DNA of 64,000 bases from Boletus sp. NGJ. Lineage: Eukaryota; Basidiomycota; Agaricomycetes; Boletales; Boletaceae. Positions 31,590 to 44,385 of the stretch are shown here, piece after piece. Position 1 is the stretch's first letter, and every line of letters starts with the position of its first letter. The stretch lies in assembly GCA_019096195.1 (NCBI GenBank), contig JAGTXK010000239.1:124001-188000 (forward strand). The letters run 5' to 3'. The notes under the pieces were generated by a model, which saw only the letters and a program-made list of their open reading frames with translations, made no database searches and was not told the origin of the DNA. The position numbers were made by a program, and so were the translations under genes.

Positions 31590-34500
31590 CTATAGTCCCC
31601 TCTCCCCCATCTCACACACATTATGAGCTAACCCCCAACTTTGAACGAACAGATGCTCCCAACACCATAATATACAGAAGAAATGATTCAAACCACAACA
31701 GCCCAACCTGCACAGCAACAACAAGAGGCGGATGCCCACCCAATGCCCCACTCCACCCCAATGCAAGAAATCGACCACCCACACAGCAAACCCAACCAAA
31801 CCATGCACAAAAACGACTTGACAGCTATGGATATGTAACAAGCAAAACCATCAAAAATCCCCCACAAACTCAACAAATCCTGAGCCCCCTCCCTTCTCGA
31901 CTCATGACCCAAACCACTAACCAATCTCACTCATCCCTTTCCTCTCCTTTCCTCTTCCATTCCTACTTGCCTAGCAGACCAACCAAGGAGTCCTTAACCA
32001 GAACTACATGAATAGCGAACTAAACAAAGACCAACCCACCACCACAAGGAGCACAATATGAATCTGGCAACAAAACCTCAACAAATCAAACACTGCCCAA
32101 CAACACTTCTCCAAAACCTCAACCCCAATCTCTTTGACATCACCGCCATCTAAGAACCAACCATTAACAAAGTCAACCTAATGGTAACCAACCAAGATGG
32201 ACCATAGTATACCCAACCACCCACCACACTAACAACCTAGACCACTCACACACAGTAATACTAATCAATAAAGTGATATCCAAGGACAGCTAGAGAATCA
32301 TACCAATCAACAGTCCTGACATCACGGCTATCGAGATACATGGAGAATGGGGAAAAGTATGTATCTACAATGTATACAACAACTACTTACACTCCAGATC
32401 CATTGAAATACTTAAACAACACTTCGAGTGAGAAGAATGCCAATGTGAGCAAAACTAAGAAGAAAACCAAGTCAATGGAGTCTTTGTAATGGGAGATTTC
32501 AACCACCACCACCCACTGTGGGACGATGCAAACAACCATCATCTCTTCATGACAGCTAACTTAAATGCTACTCAACCCTTACTAGACTTCATCGCCAGCT
32601 ACGAAATGGAAATGACCCTCCTGGAAGGCATCTCCACTCTAGAAGCAAACAATACGAAAAATCTAATGTGACCCAACAACGTCTTCTACTCATTGCACCT
32701 GAAGGATGCCATCATCAAATGCAACATGGATGAACACCTACAACCTGTCAACACCGACCACTTTCCCATCATCACTGAGCTAATGCTAACTCCACATATG
32801 ATTATCCCACCACAAAGGAGGAATTTTAGAAGCGCCAACTAGGAGAAATTCAAAACTAACCTCAAGAATGAATTCTGCTCACTCTCTTCCCCAACAGACC
32901 TGATACACACAAAGGATGAAGCAGCTGAACGCCTCACACAACTCAACGACACCATCCAAACTGTGACCCAAGAAGCAATCCCAATCATCAAAACATCACC
33001 ATTCACAAAACAATGGTGGTCCATCAAACTGGAAAGCGAATGGAAAGCCCTCCACAATCTAGTAAACAAAGTGCGTAAGAAATGCCATAAACAAATGAAC
33101 CCCATCCATAACAAACTTCAAGCAGCACAAAACCATTTCGCAAAGCTTATTGACAAGACCAAAAAAGACCACTGGAATGACTACCTTGAGAACACTGATG
33201 CAGGAAACATATGGCAAACCCATAAGTACCTAACAGATGAACCGTCTGACCATTTCCTCTCACATATTCCTAACCTTCAAAAGAAACCCACTGATGCACT
33301 ACCCCACAGCCAAACAAACCACAACAAAAGTGAACACCTATAAGAAACATTCTTCAAACCAGCACCTGAACAAATCCCCACCTTTGACACAACGACATAC
33401 CTGGAACCCGCCACCCAATTCAAAAATATAACAGACAATCAAATTGCAAGAGCCATCAAACAGTTATCTCTCTACAAAGCACCAGGCCCCAATGGAGTTT
33501 GAAATGCTATATTTACAAACTGCGCTGATGAACTTGTCCCACACCTAGGACCCATCTTTAGAGTGACATTCAACCTTCAATTCTATCCAGACAAATGGAA
33601 AGTGTCAACCACAGTCGTCCTCTGCAAACCAGGCTGCCCAGACTACTCGATACCGAAGGCATACCACCCTATAGCGCTCCTCAACACAATGGCAAAAATA
33701 CTATCAGCATACATAGCTAAAGACATAACAACATAATGGAAAAACACCATCTCCTACCCAACACCCACTTTGGAGGCAGATCAGGCAGATCTACCACCAA
33801 CTCAATCCTACTACTAACAAAGTTCACACATGATGAATGGGTGCACACCACTAATAAATATGTATCCATGATATTCCTAGACATCAAAGCGGCCTTCCCC
33901 AGCGTTGTTGTAGAAACACTAGTACACAATATGCGAACAAGTAGAATCCCGAAAGAATACACAGAGTGGTACATACACTACCTGACTGGATGGTGTATGG
34001 TCCTATCCTTTGATGATTACATATCTGACTCTTTTCAAATTCCCATAGGACTCGATCAAGGATGCCTGCTATCCCCAATAGCCTTCCTCTTCTACAACAC
34101 TGACCTCATAGACACCAGCAAAACCAGCAAAGACACGCTAGCCCTAGGCTTCATTGATGACACTGCCTTCACGGCAAAAGGTAATAGCTTCAAGGACACA
34201 AATGAAAAACTCAAGAAAATAATGGAAGACCCTGGAGGCGCTCTAGAATGGAGCACCATACACCATGCTGAATTCAAAATCAACAAAATTGCACTTCTAT
34301 GTGCAACAAGAAACAAAATAGCAGACCCCCAACAACCTGGGAAAACGACCACCATCCGCAACCACCCATCATCATCAACAGCCACACCATCAAAGCATCA
34401 ACATCCTACAAATTCCTAGGAGTACATATAGACCAAGAACTCTGTTTCACAACCCATGCTGCCTATGCCATTGCCAAAGGAACAAAGTATGTACTCACAT

Positions 34501-36309
34501 GCAAAAGACTGACTAAAGTATCTAGGGGAGTAAAAGCGAGAATGATCAAAAAACTATATGAAGCAGTTGCCATCCCAAAGACGATGTACGCCATTAAGGT
34601 ATGGGAAACAACGATGCTACAAAAAGGATGCAGCAAGAAAGATCAAGGGTGGAATGCCAGAGAATTCACCAAGAAAATGGAGACTGTATAAAGACTCGCT
34701 GCGACCCTAATCACCGGTGGAATGAGATCCACACCCACTGACCTCCTCTTTGTGCACGCTGACCTAAACCCCATACCAGTCCTTATACACAAACACATTG
34801 GACATGCAGCGCTATGCCTAGCCACACTACCACCCACCCACCCTCTACACAGAGAACTAAAATCCACCCAGAGAGGAAGAAAACAGCATAAATCCCTGTT
34901 ACACCACATGACTGAGACGTTCCATTTCAGCCCAGACATAATCAAAACCATCACCCCTGCATTCGCCAGCTCAAAATGGACATTCAAAACCACAATCCAC
35001 ATGGAAGACGACATAGCACTAGTGACAATGCAAGACATGGAGGCTGAAGAAAAAGAAGACATACACATCTACTCAGACAGATCTGGATAAAATACTCAAA
35101 TAGGAGGAGCCGCGATCCTAAGGAGACACAGAACGAACATATGAAGCCTCTAATTCCACCTGGGAAAGGACATGGACCACATAGTCTATGAAGGCGAAGT
35201 AGTAGGAATGATCCTAGTAATAGAACTACTGAAAAACTCCCACAGAATCCGATCAGCCTACATCGCCATCAATAACAAAGCAGCCACCCTCACATTCAAC
35301 ATACACAAAACAGCCCCCACCCAATACCTATGGAACATCTTCCATGCTAACCTTGACAGCACGCTAGTGAAACACAGCCTAACCTCACTAACAGTTGGAT
35401 GGATCCCAGGCCATTCAGGCATACCCAGAAACGAACAGGCCGATGAAATAGCCAAGACAGTGGCAGCTAGGGAAACCTCTAACCTGCACTGCCTCCCCAA
35501 ACAACTCCAACCAAAAAGGAGACAGACAAAATGCATCCTACCAAGGAGCAAAGCCGCCGCCAAACAACTACTATACAAAAACCTCAAAGACCGACGACAA
35601 GAAATCTTCAACAGTTTGAAAAGGGCAGAGCATGCCCATCAAATTGACAAATCTCTCCCATCTAACGCTTTTCTGAAACTTACTGACAACTTTCATAAAA
35701 GACACTTGGCCATACTTTTTCAACTCCACACTGGCCACGCACCGCTCAACCAACACCTCAACTGCATATCAAAAGCACCATCACCGACATGCGACCAATG
35801 CAAGGACCAGGAAGAGAGCACCTTCCATTTCATGATAGAATGCCCCTTCTTCAACACCCAATGAGCATGGCTATGCCAAACAACCCGCAACAAAGGCAAA
35901 AACTATGACCTTGCAATACTACTCAGTGACCCAAAGTATGTCCCCGAAACACTCAAATTCTTACACACAACACAACGCTTCAAACAAACCTTTGGAGACC
36001 TAACCCCCCCCAAAGAGCGCAAACCGTAATCTCACATGTGTATCATTCCCAACCAGTTACCCTGCCCTTACTCACTAACCCCATCTAAAACAGACAACGA
36101 AAGGAGCATAGACCGAAATCTCAAAGCAAAAACAGAGACTGCACTGCAGTACCACACACTTCACATCTCACACCACATCAATATAAGACCATCATGGACC
36201 AAAATTAGTCAGAGCAGACGAGAGGAGTACATACATACACAGAGAGCGCATGTCTAGCAAAGGGTGCAGTGCCCTATAGAACAATAAACACAGAAAGAAA
36301 AAAAAAAAG
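31590..36309 (+). mobile_element. Non-LTR retrotransposon (LINE, Tad1-like with RNase H), decayed
   Basis: Parts in order: a glutamine/proline-rich stretch, probably the end of ORF1 (31686-31870); an apurinic endonuclease remnant with MGDFNHHHPLWDD (32489); reverse transcriptase pieces (APGPNGV near 33481; MEKHHLLPNTHFGGRSGRST from 33736; IGLDQGCLLSPIAFLFYNTD; the active site as FIDDTAF near 34155); an RNase H segment (SLTSLTVGWIPGHSGIPRNE, then QADEIAKTVA near 35390-35465); and a C-terminal CCHC finger (CDQC...HFMIEC near 35790-35840). Many stops and frameshifts break the frame. A poly(A) tract at about 36296-36309 marks the 3' end. AT-rich relative to host genes. The 5' limit is uncertain. 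Confidence 0.82.
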
Positions 36310-36543
36310 GTATAACAGATAATAGTCATGCTGGCCTGTCACCACAGACACAGTTGTTTTATTAGATCCAAGAATAATTGGAATTAATGACACACCATGC
36401 ATTGTGGGATCACAAGCAATGAAGTCCTGCCAGTGATGTGAATCTCCTACTGAGTTGTACTCTCTATATGGTATAAGATCCATCAGATTGTAGAAGTCCC
36501 CATTCCCAAGAATCTGGGTGATAATAGTCTTGGGATTGCACAT
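36310..36543 (-). pseudogene. Plavaka-type (CACTA-like) transposase fragment
   Basis: Minus-strand segment MCNPKTIITQILGNGDFYNL, LMDLIPYREYNSVGDSHHWQ, DPTMHGVSLIPIILGSNKTT, VSVVTGQHDYYLLY matches the conserved core of Plavaka transposases of basidiomycetes (PYREF..., H-G-x-x-x-PIILGSDKTTVS, TGQxEYYPLY). The expected continuation SIGN is absent because the LINE poly(A) end abuts the LY codons, so the LINE appears to have landed inside this gene. More minus-strand remnants (for example KQAKWIALTTSHNLL near 36700) continue the decayed element to about 36770. Confidence 0.7.
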
Positions 36544-39258
36544 TTGATATCATAGATGTTATCCATCTAAGGTGCTGGGTTTTCTGTCTGATTCCCATAG
36601 TATTTCATTGCAAAGGATTCCTAGCCTGCTTTGCCAACTTGCAAGCTATCAATTACACTATGCAACTTGGCACAGTTGCCAAAGAGTGGATGAACATTAG
36701 CCAAGATCACAACAAGTTGTGGCTAGTAGTCAATGCAATCCACTTTGCTTGCTTGCCCTGAAAACCACATATATTTGATATCAGAATGTAATATGTCATA
36801 TGGACAAATCAGCCAAACACAAACAAACTTGTAGCCCTCATACCACAAAGGAGCATCCATATGTAGTTTGCACAGTGATGTGTTATCTGTGCAAAATGTC
36901 AATCATTGTGTTTGTGAATCACTAAGCTGTTGAAGGTAAAATATGTTATTGATCTTTTAGGAAATTCAGTGACTAGAATGCTAGGCTATCTCTCACTTCT
37001 TCCTCTGGCCTCCAATCTGACTATTAGCTAGTGACAGACACCTTATCTACCAGAGCAAACAAAAGATGTTTGCTTGAAAAGCTTGTCTTAGTGAATGAGT
37101 TAATAGTGCTAGTCAATTGGCTCACTGGTTGCTCTTCCTCTTTCAAATATTATAATTCAAAAAAAAAAAAGATATGGCTTATTTCTAGCTAGACTTATTT
37201 GGTTGGATTATCTCTACCATAGTGGAAATGAGCATTTATCTACTCTTGAGTAGTTGTTGAGTTCTGATGTCTAAGCTCTTTGGCTAGACTTTTGAGGCTA
37301 GCTTATCTGCTTCAGAGATAGGCTATGGATATTTTTAATTGCTAGGCTTGATGTTGAAGCAAGGGTTTTGAGGCTAGATCTTTATTTCTAGACTTTTCTT
37401 CTCTCTTAAGGTCTATGATTCTATAGCTTTTTGCTACTTATTTAGCCATGGGAATTTTATCCTCTTTAGATCACTCAGTGCATACTCAATAGGGGTTATT
37501 ATAAACCTAATTTATTGGGTCACTGGAGTGCTTGTGCTTGTGCAAGATCCTAACTTTAGCTACTAGGTATTCCTAGATTAGACTTACTGTATCTAGGTTA
37601 CAGTGCCTTTCTGCTCAGTGGCCACCTAGTAACTAATGTGGTTAGATCAGAAGGGGGTGTGCCTTTCTGCTTTGTGGCTGTGTTCCCTTTCTATTTATGG
37701 TAATAGTTTTCTGCTTAGTGCTACTACCACTTATGGTACCTATCAGCAAAGGGATCTCTTTTCCACTCAGAATATGTTTCAGATGATCTTTTCTCAGATG
37801 TCCTCTTTAGAGGAAGAAGATAAAATGGGTCTTGCAGTCAAATTTTGCCTTCTTTTATGCTATCCTACTGGAGGCTGTGTTGGTTCCAGATTTATTCTCT
37901 TGCCTTGAGCCATTGGTGCCTCTAGGGGAGAGTATACCCAATTTAGATTAGTTATGACTCACATTGATTTAGTTTAACCCATTTGGTGCTAGCTCAATCT
38001 GGAATGTGAAATGAGTACATGTGATCATTTGTGCATTTATGACCAAGGCTATGATTGAATGGTAATTTTGGCAGCATCTTAAGCAAGGCAAGGCTTATGT
38101 AATTATACTGTATGGGTGTGAGAATAAAGATACCAGTCACAGAATTAAAAAATAAGTAATAGTTGTAGCTAGTAATAATAGTGGTGTTGGAAGATTTATT
38201 TATATCTTCTCAGCAGACGGTTGGATTGATATAAAACTTGGTAGGGGAGTAGGCCTTAGTGTAGCCTTTTATATAATACTGAGAAATATAAAATCATGAT
38301 TCTGTATAATTCCTATTTTGTGCAGGTCAATGTGTGGAATGATATATCTCAGGTATATTGACAGTTGATCTCCACAGTATAGTCTCTCCAAAGGAGACTG
38401 TAGACATCTGTATTGTCCCATCAAGCAGGAGAAGATATTTTTCACAAGTGGTTGTACTATTATTCATAGTGAGCAATAATGGATACAGTTACATTGGCTA
38501 ACTAGAACTGCCTTCAAGGTAATAAAGGCTACTCTAACAGCTTCCAGGACATGATGGAATTAAACAGACATTTGTGAGAGATTGACAAGAAGTATGGATG
38601 ATGAGCATGAGCAGAAAATGTAGAGTAAACATTGCTTCACTGCTGGCTTTATTGTATTGGTGTTCATCACCACACTGAGAGTCTGTCCAGAGAACCTAGC
38701 ATTCTAATGCACAATAAGCTGTTAGAGGATGGTCAGCACATTGCAATAATTGGACTGAATTGTAAACTAGATAGAGATCAAAAATTTATGTAGGCAAGCA
38801 TCTCATATGTTTCATATCCTTGTAAGTGGCTTAAATAGCATCTTTGGAGACCCAGATTGAGTTGTGGAGGATAACATGTATATGAGAGAAAGTGTCTTTA
38901 TTCTGCTAAACCATATCTATACTACCTTGTCTCTTGTTGCTTCCACAGCACATATAACTATTGGGGAGAAGTTACATAGCAGCAACCATCTTCCAGTGGG
39001 ACTTTGACCAGGGAACGTAGCATTCTAATGGTAGATATCATTATCCAGGAACAAATATCATTATGATGCTTATTTTGGGTATTGCACATTCTACAATCAC
39101 TATATAAAGGTTGGTCATAAAATCTTTAACTATGTGATGAGATTGCATGTGCTGAACTCTGCTTCTGTAGGAAAAAAATCCCTTGCACTCTTGTCTATCT
39201 TTCATCATGCATGCATTTGATATCATGAGGAAAGCCAATAGTCAAAAGAAAGAGGATG
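36544..39258. other. AT-rich transposon graveyard, mostly unassigned
   Basis: AT-rich DNA with no convincing gene. It probably holds further Plavaka/CACTA debris. An 18-bp motif (GAACNTAGCATTCTAATG) occurs at about 38690 and 39013 in the same orientation. A short plus-strand frame at 37636-37908 has no recognised homology. The block ends abruptly where GC-rich host DNA of acyltransferase paralogue B begins. Confidence 0.5.
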
Positions 39259-41105
39259 CTATAGCTTGCATTTTGCTTTCATAGCGGCCGTCTGTTGCGG
39301 TCGTCCCAAATACCACAATGTTGCCTCCTTCATCTCTCCCATCAGCTCCCGTACAATGTCTGTGCTATGTACGTTCTCATCATAGAACAAGAAGTATTGA
39401 AGCTGTTTCCGGGAGGTCACCGCGCCCACGTAAACGTCCCCGGACCGTGTTCGGAAATGTGTCTGCCAATATTCAACGTGCAGCCGTGGGGTTTCGCATT
39501 CCAGCACAACGTCGTCGGGAACTGTACAGACTGGATATCCCGCACGGTGTGGGTGAGGGGATGGGGAGAGCGGGGAGAGCGGGTGGCTAGCGGGCATCGG
39601 ATAGTCGAGTGGGATCATGTAATCCATCTGTGACCCAACTCGTCAAATGCAGTCGCAAGATTCATTCCAACACTCACGTTTCCCAGGCTCGCGCCCCGTT
39701 GAGTGAGTACGGGTCCAGGAACTTGCAAAGGAACGGGCTGCTGGGCCCCGGCACTAGGCAAGACCCGCTCCCCGGCCCGACGCCAGGTCACCGCCCTCGT
39801 CGCATTCGGTTCCAGCACATCGTTGTGTGTCGCAATGCATATTTCAAGGAACAGGGGATTTCGAAACAGCTTCTTGTGCTCCGACCTCACCCACTTGCAC
39901 CGCAACAAGAATCGGTCAAACGACATGAGATCTTGGAAAAGAGGTGCGCCATCGACGAGTTCCAAGTGATCCACATTCTTGCTCGCCATCGCGCCAAGCG
40001 GCATGAAGGGGAGAGCATAGTTGTAGAAGCCAAAGTTCAGCCCCACTTCCCCAGAGCCCCCATTCTGGAACCAGTCATCCCAGTATGAACGGAGGTTGAC
40101 CATTCCGACAAACAACATTGGCTGGCGTTTTCGGTACTCCCAATCTTCTTCTGAGATCTCCCCTCTCAGATACCGGCGACATAACAACCGAGAAAGAGCG
40201 ACCTGACTTAGCGCGTGGTACGCAGCATTGAGAGTAACATTGTGACATCGACAGTTGGAGAGGATAAGCGCGGAGACATCTCGTGGGAATGATATCACCT
40301 GAAGGCGCGACTTTGCAGGTGTAGATGCCGTTGCTTGTGTGAAATTTCCAGGCAACGTGTGTCCGCCCTATCACCTGTGCGTCAATGCTACATTGATTCA
40401 GGAAGGACAGCTCCTTACCGTGAGTCGTGCACGTCGCGCAACATGAAAAGCATATCCTATTGCTCTCCTCCACCTCCGTTTCACGAGCGGCATGTCATCG
40501 GGAAACACCCGACTCTCAATCGGATGGCACATCTGGAGTCTCTCCTCGATCTGCGTAGAATAAGGATCGAACGAAGTCGCTAGTGTTTGGAAAAACGATC
40601 GAAGAACTGTGCTCGTCGAGCATGCATCCGTGATGCAGTGAGCGACCACGAGAACAACGTGGAAATGTTCTGGTCGATCCGTTTGCCCGAGTAGATATAC
40701 CCGAGTGGGCAGTTTCGAAGATATTGCCCGCGGGCCATCCATGTTGTCGGTGATGAATCGTTCAGCGTCACGAAACGACGACACAGTACCAAGGGTCACA
40801 TCTTCCTCGCGGAGAGAGTTGACACTCTTTTCGTGAACAACAAAATGGAGACCGCTGTCTTCTTCATGTATCTCGGCCGCAATGAGAGGAAAGCGTCGTT
40901 TCACGGACGACCATGCGCGGCGCACGTTGTCCGGGGCATAAATATCCATGTCCCTCGGTCGAGTGATGCGGAGGTGAGCATGCATCACAGTATCAGATGT
41001 GCCATTCCAGATGCCATTCCAGTAGTAAGCCGATTCTGTAATGCCGAGCGGTCGCCGCCAGGAGCGTCGCCCCGGGGTTGCACCAGTCTGCGTCCAGGTG
41101 GGCAT
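39259..41105 (-). CDS. Condensation/BAHD-like acyltransferase, paralogue B
   Basis: Same three-exon plan as paralogue A: about 41105-40423, about 40365-39677 and 39627-39259. Exon 1 has VVLVVAHCITDACST, the HxxxD motif with Ala after the Asp; exon 2 has EVGLNFGFYNYALPFMPLGA at the DFGWG-like position; exon 3 runs MDYMIPLDYPMPASHPLSPL to the KCKL stop. The catalytic His and Asp are retained, so acyl transfer is plausible; the Asp-Ala step instead of Asp-Gly is atypical. The frame could start at 41162, but similarity with A begins at the MPTWTQTG methionine (41105). The intron from RLT to GGHTLPGNFTQA uses GTAAGG. Substrate unknown. Confidence 0.8.
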
Positions 41106-42152
41106 CGCGAAGGAGAAGTGACCTGGATGGTCGGACGCTTCTGCACTACATATGCACCCCATGGAATCGGATTTTAGCGCAATGTTGCATGGTCCATGGA
41201 ACTATCCAGGGTTCTACCTTCGTCGCCTGGAAAGCTTAACCAGCCGAGCTCTATGAGATTTCCGACATCGTTTATCGCAATGCCTGCCAATCGGAAGCCA
41301 AGACGAAGCAAGGTGCGATTCGTGCGAACACATCGCGTGGTTTTTTGCAGATCATTCTGGTGAGTGGGATGTTCGCTGATTACTCTTCCCACCGACTCGT
41401 AGGTTAAGGTAGCCGCGTCCATGACATGTCCGATGAGTCTGGAAAGATGCACAGAGTATAGCAACCAGGGCAGAGTCGGTCTGGAACTTGGAACTCCGAG
41501 CAGTAATACTAACTTCTGAGCGGTCCGCGGGGTGGATTCTGCAGTAGATCAGACGTTCGAGGGTTTACCTTGCTAACTTACTCACAAGATGCTACTGTAT
41601 GACCGTCGAGGGTAAACACTAGCAGCTCCATGCGTGGGAAGACTTTTTACGACGCGATATCAATGTGAATGTCGCGAGGTCTCCACCCTAATTTCCGAAC
41701 AACAATCTCTCAGATAAAGTTGATGAGAAGAACCTACAATCACATATACGGCACTAAGCAAGGTGTTGTCTCCTCACTGTCTGCGCAGATTACACCTTTC
41801 CTGTCCGTCCATCTTCCCAGGATCAACTTGTCTTCCAATGTTCAGTGGCGGTTCGAGACTTCAAGTTGGGCTTAGGAGGCCCAGATTCCCTGGATGAATC
41901 GGATGACGTTCGGCGACTTCCCATTGCAATATCCTCGTTGGATCAGTCAGCCCAACTCTCGCACTCGCAAAGAATAATAGCAGAATCACAGCCCGAAGGG
42001 GATGAACAACAGTTATTTAGTAATGTTTTTCAACACCTCGCAATATTCTCCAGCCTCTGTCCAGTTTGTCGTTTAGCTGCGACCCTGAGCGCTTTGAAAC
42101 TGCCACTCGCTCGCACGGACAACATGACAGAGGCCTTTTGCTAATATCCTCA
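41106..42152. other. Intergenic, no supported gene
   Basis: Upstream DNA of acyltransferase B and of the PARP-like gene. A 96-residue minus frame (41174-41464) and a 99-residue plus frame (41845-42144) have no recognisable features. The first exon or exons of the PARP-like gene may lie at the right end. Confidence 0.4.
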
Positions 42153-43561
42153 GCCGGCCCAAAAGTGTCGGGCGACGCAGGCGTTGGTCGGTGCCGTGCT
42201 TCACCAACTCTACACTATTGGTTTCTTGAGGACAAAGGGATTTCCAGACCAATGCGTGGCATGTACACGTGGGCAAGGCTCTGGGCTCGAGGGCCGCAGG
42301 CTGCGAAATGCCACGGGCAAGGCATCACTCGTGTTTTCTACACGTTATGTAACTCCCGTTCCTATCTGCCTCCAAACGACAAGGTCACGTCAACCAGATT
42401 CACGAACAAGTGGTCGCTCTTCACAAGAAAGAGCGAGCGTACGCAGACAAGACCTCTCTTCAAATTTCAATGGACGCTCGTCATCGGCTGGTCAAAGTCA
42501 CAAGGAATACTCCCATCTTTGTCGAGAGTACGTGGTGCTCGCTTGGGGAGGTCGAAAGAGATGTTAACATATCTACGGTAACAGTAGAGCAACTCTTTGC
42601 AAAGAACTGGCATCGCTGGGAAAAACACCGGCCTGACGTCCAAACCATATTCGAGATTCAATGGCCAGAACATGCTCTGCGACCATATCTCACCTATAGG
42701 TATTGCTTCCTCTCACAACAAAGTGCAAGCTTCCACACATGCTGAAAACGGACTAGGAAACGAAAAGTTTCTTTTTCATGGCACAAACCGTGCGTGTATG
42801 CTGGGAGAATCACCATCTACCGTGCTCCTGTGTTGTCGCAAACAATGTTCTCTTTGCTCAATCTTACGCACCTCGCTCACTGTGAGCAAGTGTGGTAAGC
42901 TTTTTAAAATATTTTCTTCCCACCCATTCGTGCTAAAGCGGCTCCAAGGAACGAAGAATGCATTCAAGCGGTACGCAAAAGTTTTGGACGTGAACTTGCT
43001 CCGATACCATTCATATCCTGGTGGTGCAGATACGGGAACGGTATATATCTTACGTCATGTTCGTCGAGTACGTGCGGCATTAATATCTGATCTGCCCTTC
43101 CATTTCATTTCTCATCAACCTCAGAGGCGGACGAATACGTCTCTAACCTTTCTCAAAGTACATCCCTCCGTGTCATGTTGATCAACCGGGTTGTGATAGG
43201 GAATGCATACAAGACACATCGAAACGCACCCCGAATCGTACCATTGTCGCCCGAATACAATTCGGTAAGAGACTGACGTTACCACATCTGGCTTTTGTGA
43301 ACGAGTTTTGAGAGAACCGTGTCATCTTAGGTCGAAGCAGAACCTGGGCCAGAGTCGGATTTGGTTAACCCAGGTCAGTCGACTTTTTCCCCTCTCTCTG
43401 TCTCTTTTCCTCGTGTTGAGACTGGTAATCGATGATTAGAGACGGTCATATATGACAACGACGCAGTGCGTCCGGCCTATGTGATCGTGTATGGGAAGCA
43501 ATCGCAGGCCGTACACAGTTGGACGGTCATGAAAGGGTTGTTGCAGACTCCTCTTTTCTGA
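42153..43561 (+). CDS. PARP-fold ADP-ribosyltransferase (poly/mono-ADP-ribose polymerase catalytic domain)
   Basis: Transfers ADP-ribose from NAD+ to a protein or nucleic acid; target unknown. Exons recognised in order: PAQKCRATQALVGAVLHQLY (starts after a CTAAT...CCTCAG acceptor at about 42153); HVNQIHEQVVALHKKERAYA to RHRLVKVTRNTPIF; VEQLFAKNWHRWEKHRPDVQ to LRPYLTYR; GNEKFLFHGTNRACMLGE with CRKQCSLCSILRTSL; RYGNGIYLTSCSSS; KADEYVSNLSQSTSLRVMLI; then NPETVIYDNDAVRPAYVIVY and the stop at 43561. The catalytic triad is His (FHGT), Tyr (GIYLTS) and Glu (NPETVIY), the PARP-type H-Y-E. The 5' end is not resolved, and the join after PYLTYR (about 42699) does not fall in phase with any simple intron I can see, so a missed exon boundary or a frameshift there is possible. 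Confidence 0.72.
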
Positions 43562-44385
43562 TCGCGTTGTCGCAGAATTGTGGCAAAAATCTTCATGACG
43601 ACCGCACGATGTCGTTGATGGAATCGATGGACGTGGATACGTTCTGTGTCACTATGGATTCCATGAATCAAGTACTCAGGGGGTCCCTAGATGCTTCTAA
43701 ACCTTGGCACGTGTACAGTTGCGGACAGGCAAACACGACAAATTTGCTTGTGGCTTGAGTGGACTTTTATGCTGAATTTGACACTCGGAGACGACCGTAA
43801 TAGTTATGCGAGCGCGCTTCGAGCAACGCGATAGCTATTCTTCCGAGTTTAACACGATGAGGTACTGGAGTCATGAACATGGTTTGAACCACTTGGAGGC
43901 CTGTTCACTTGGATTCATATTCGGTAGAGGTGCACTCCCGAGTTGAGATAGCGTGCCACACTAACTTGTCCACACCTCACCTGGGGAAAATGTAGTATCA
44001 AAGAAAATATGAAACAACTTTTTTCAAGATCCCCGAACCGTAACGTTGAGCTCCTCGCTACAAGTGGTGTCACTTGCTGAAACCGACGGTGCTTTATTCG
44101 AAGCGCCATGCTCTACCGATTGGTCAAGGTGAAACCTTGATTTCACAGTTAGACGAGCGCGGACTTGGTACGTCATTCCTCGATACATGCAGCAAAAAAT
44201 ACGAAGAACAAGGCCCGATCCAGTACTGGTGCTGGATTGTTGGCATTCTAGTAGTACGGCAGACAACAGATTGTCCATTTACATTGGCTCCGACAAGAGA
44301 TCACAACGTACACTTCTTCCGTAACAACAACAACAAAAAAGCAATTCATGACCGACGGTGAACTTCCAGACATTGCCCGCCCCGC
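43562..44385. other. Intergenic between convergent genes
   Basis: 3' flanks of the PARP-like gene (plus) and the EgtB-like gene (minus). No gene is recognised; short frames here lack family features. Confidence 0.45.

Noticed and set aside
38690-39030. Direct repeat of an 18-bp motif as possible ends of a small transposon
   Set aside because: Only 17 of 18 bases match, no inverted ends or target duplications, and it lies in decayed AT-rich DNA; kept only as a note.
42066-42581. 171-residue plus-strand frame starting at 42066
   Set aside because: The PARP-like family residues over the same bases are in another frame with proper intron signals.
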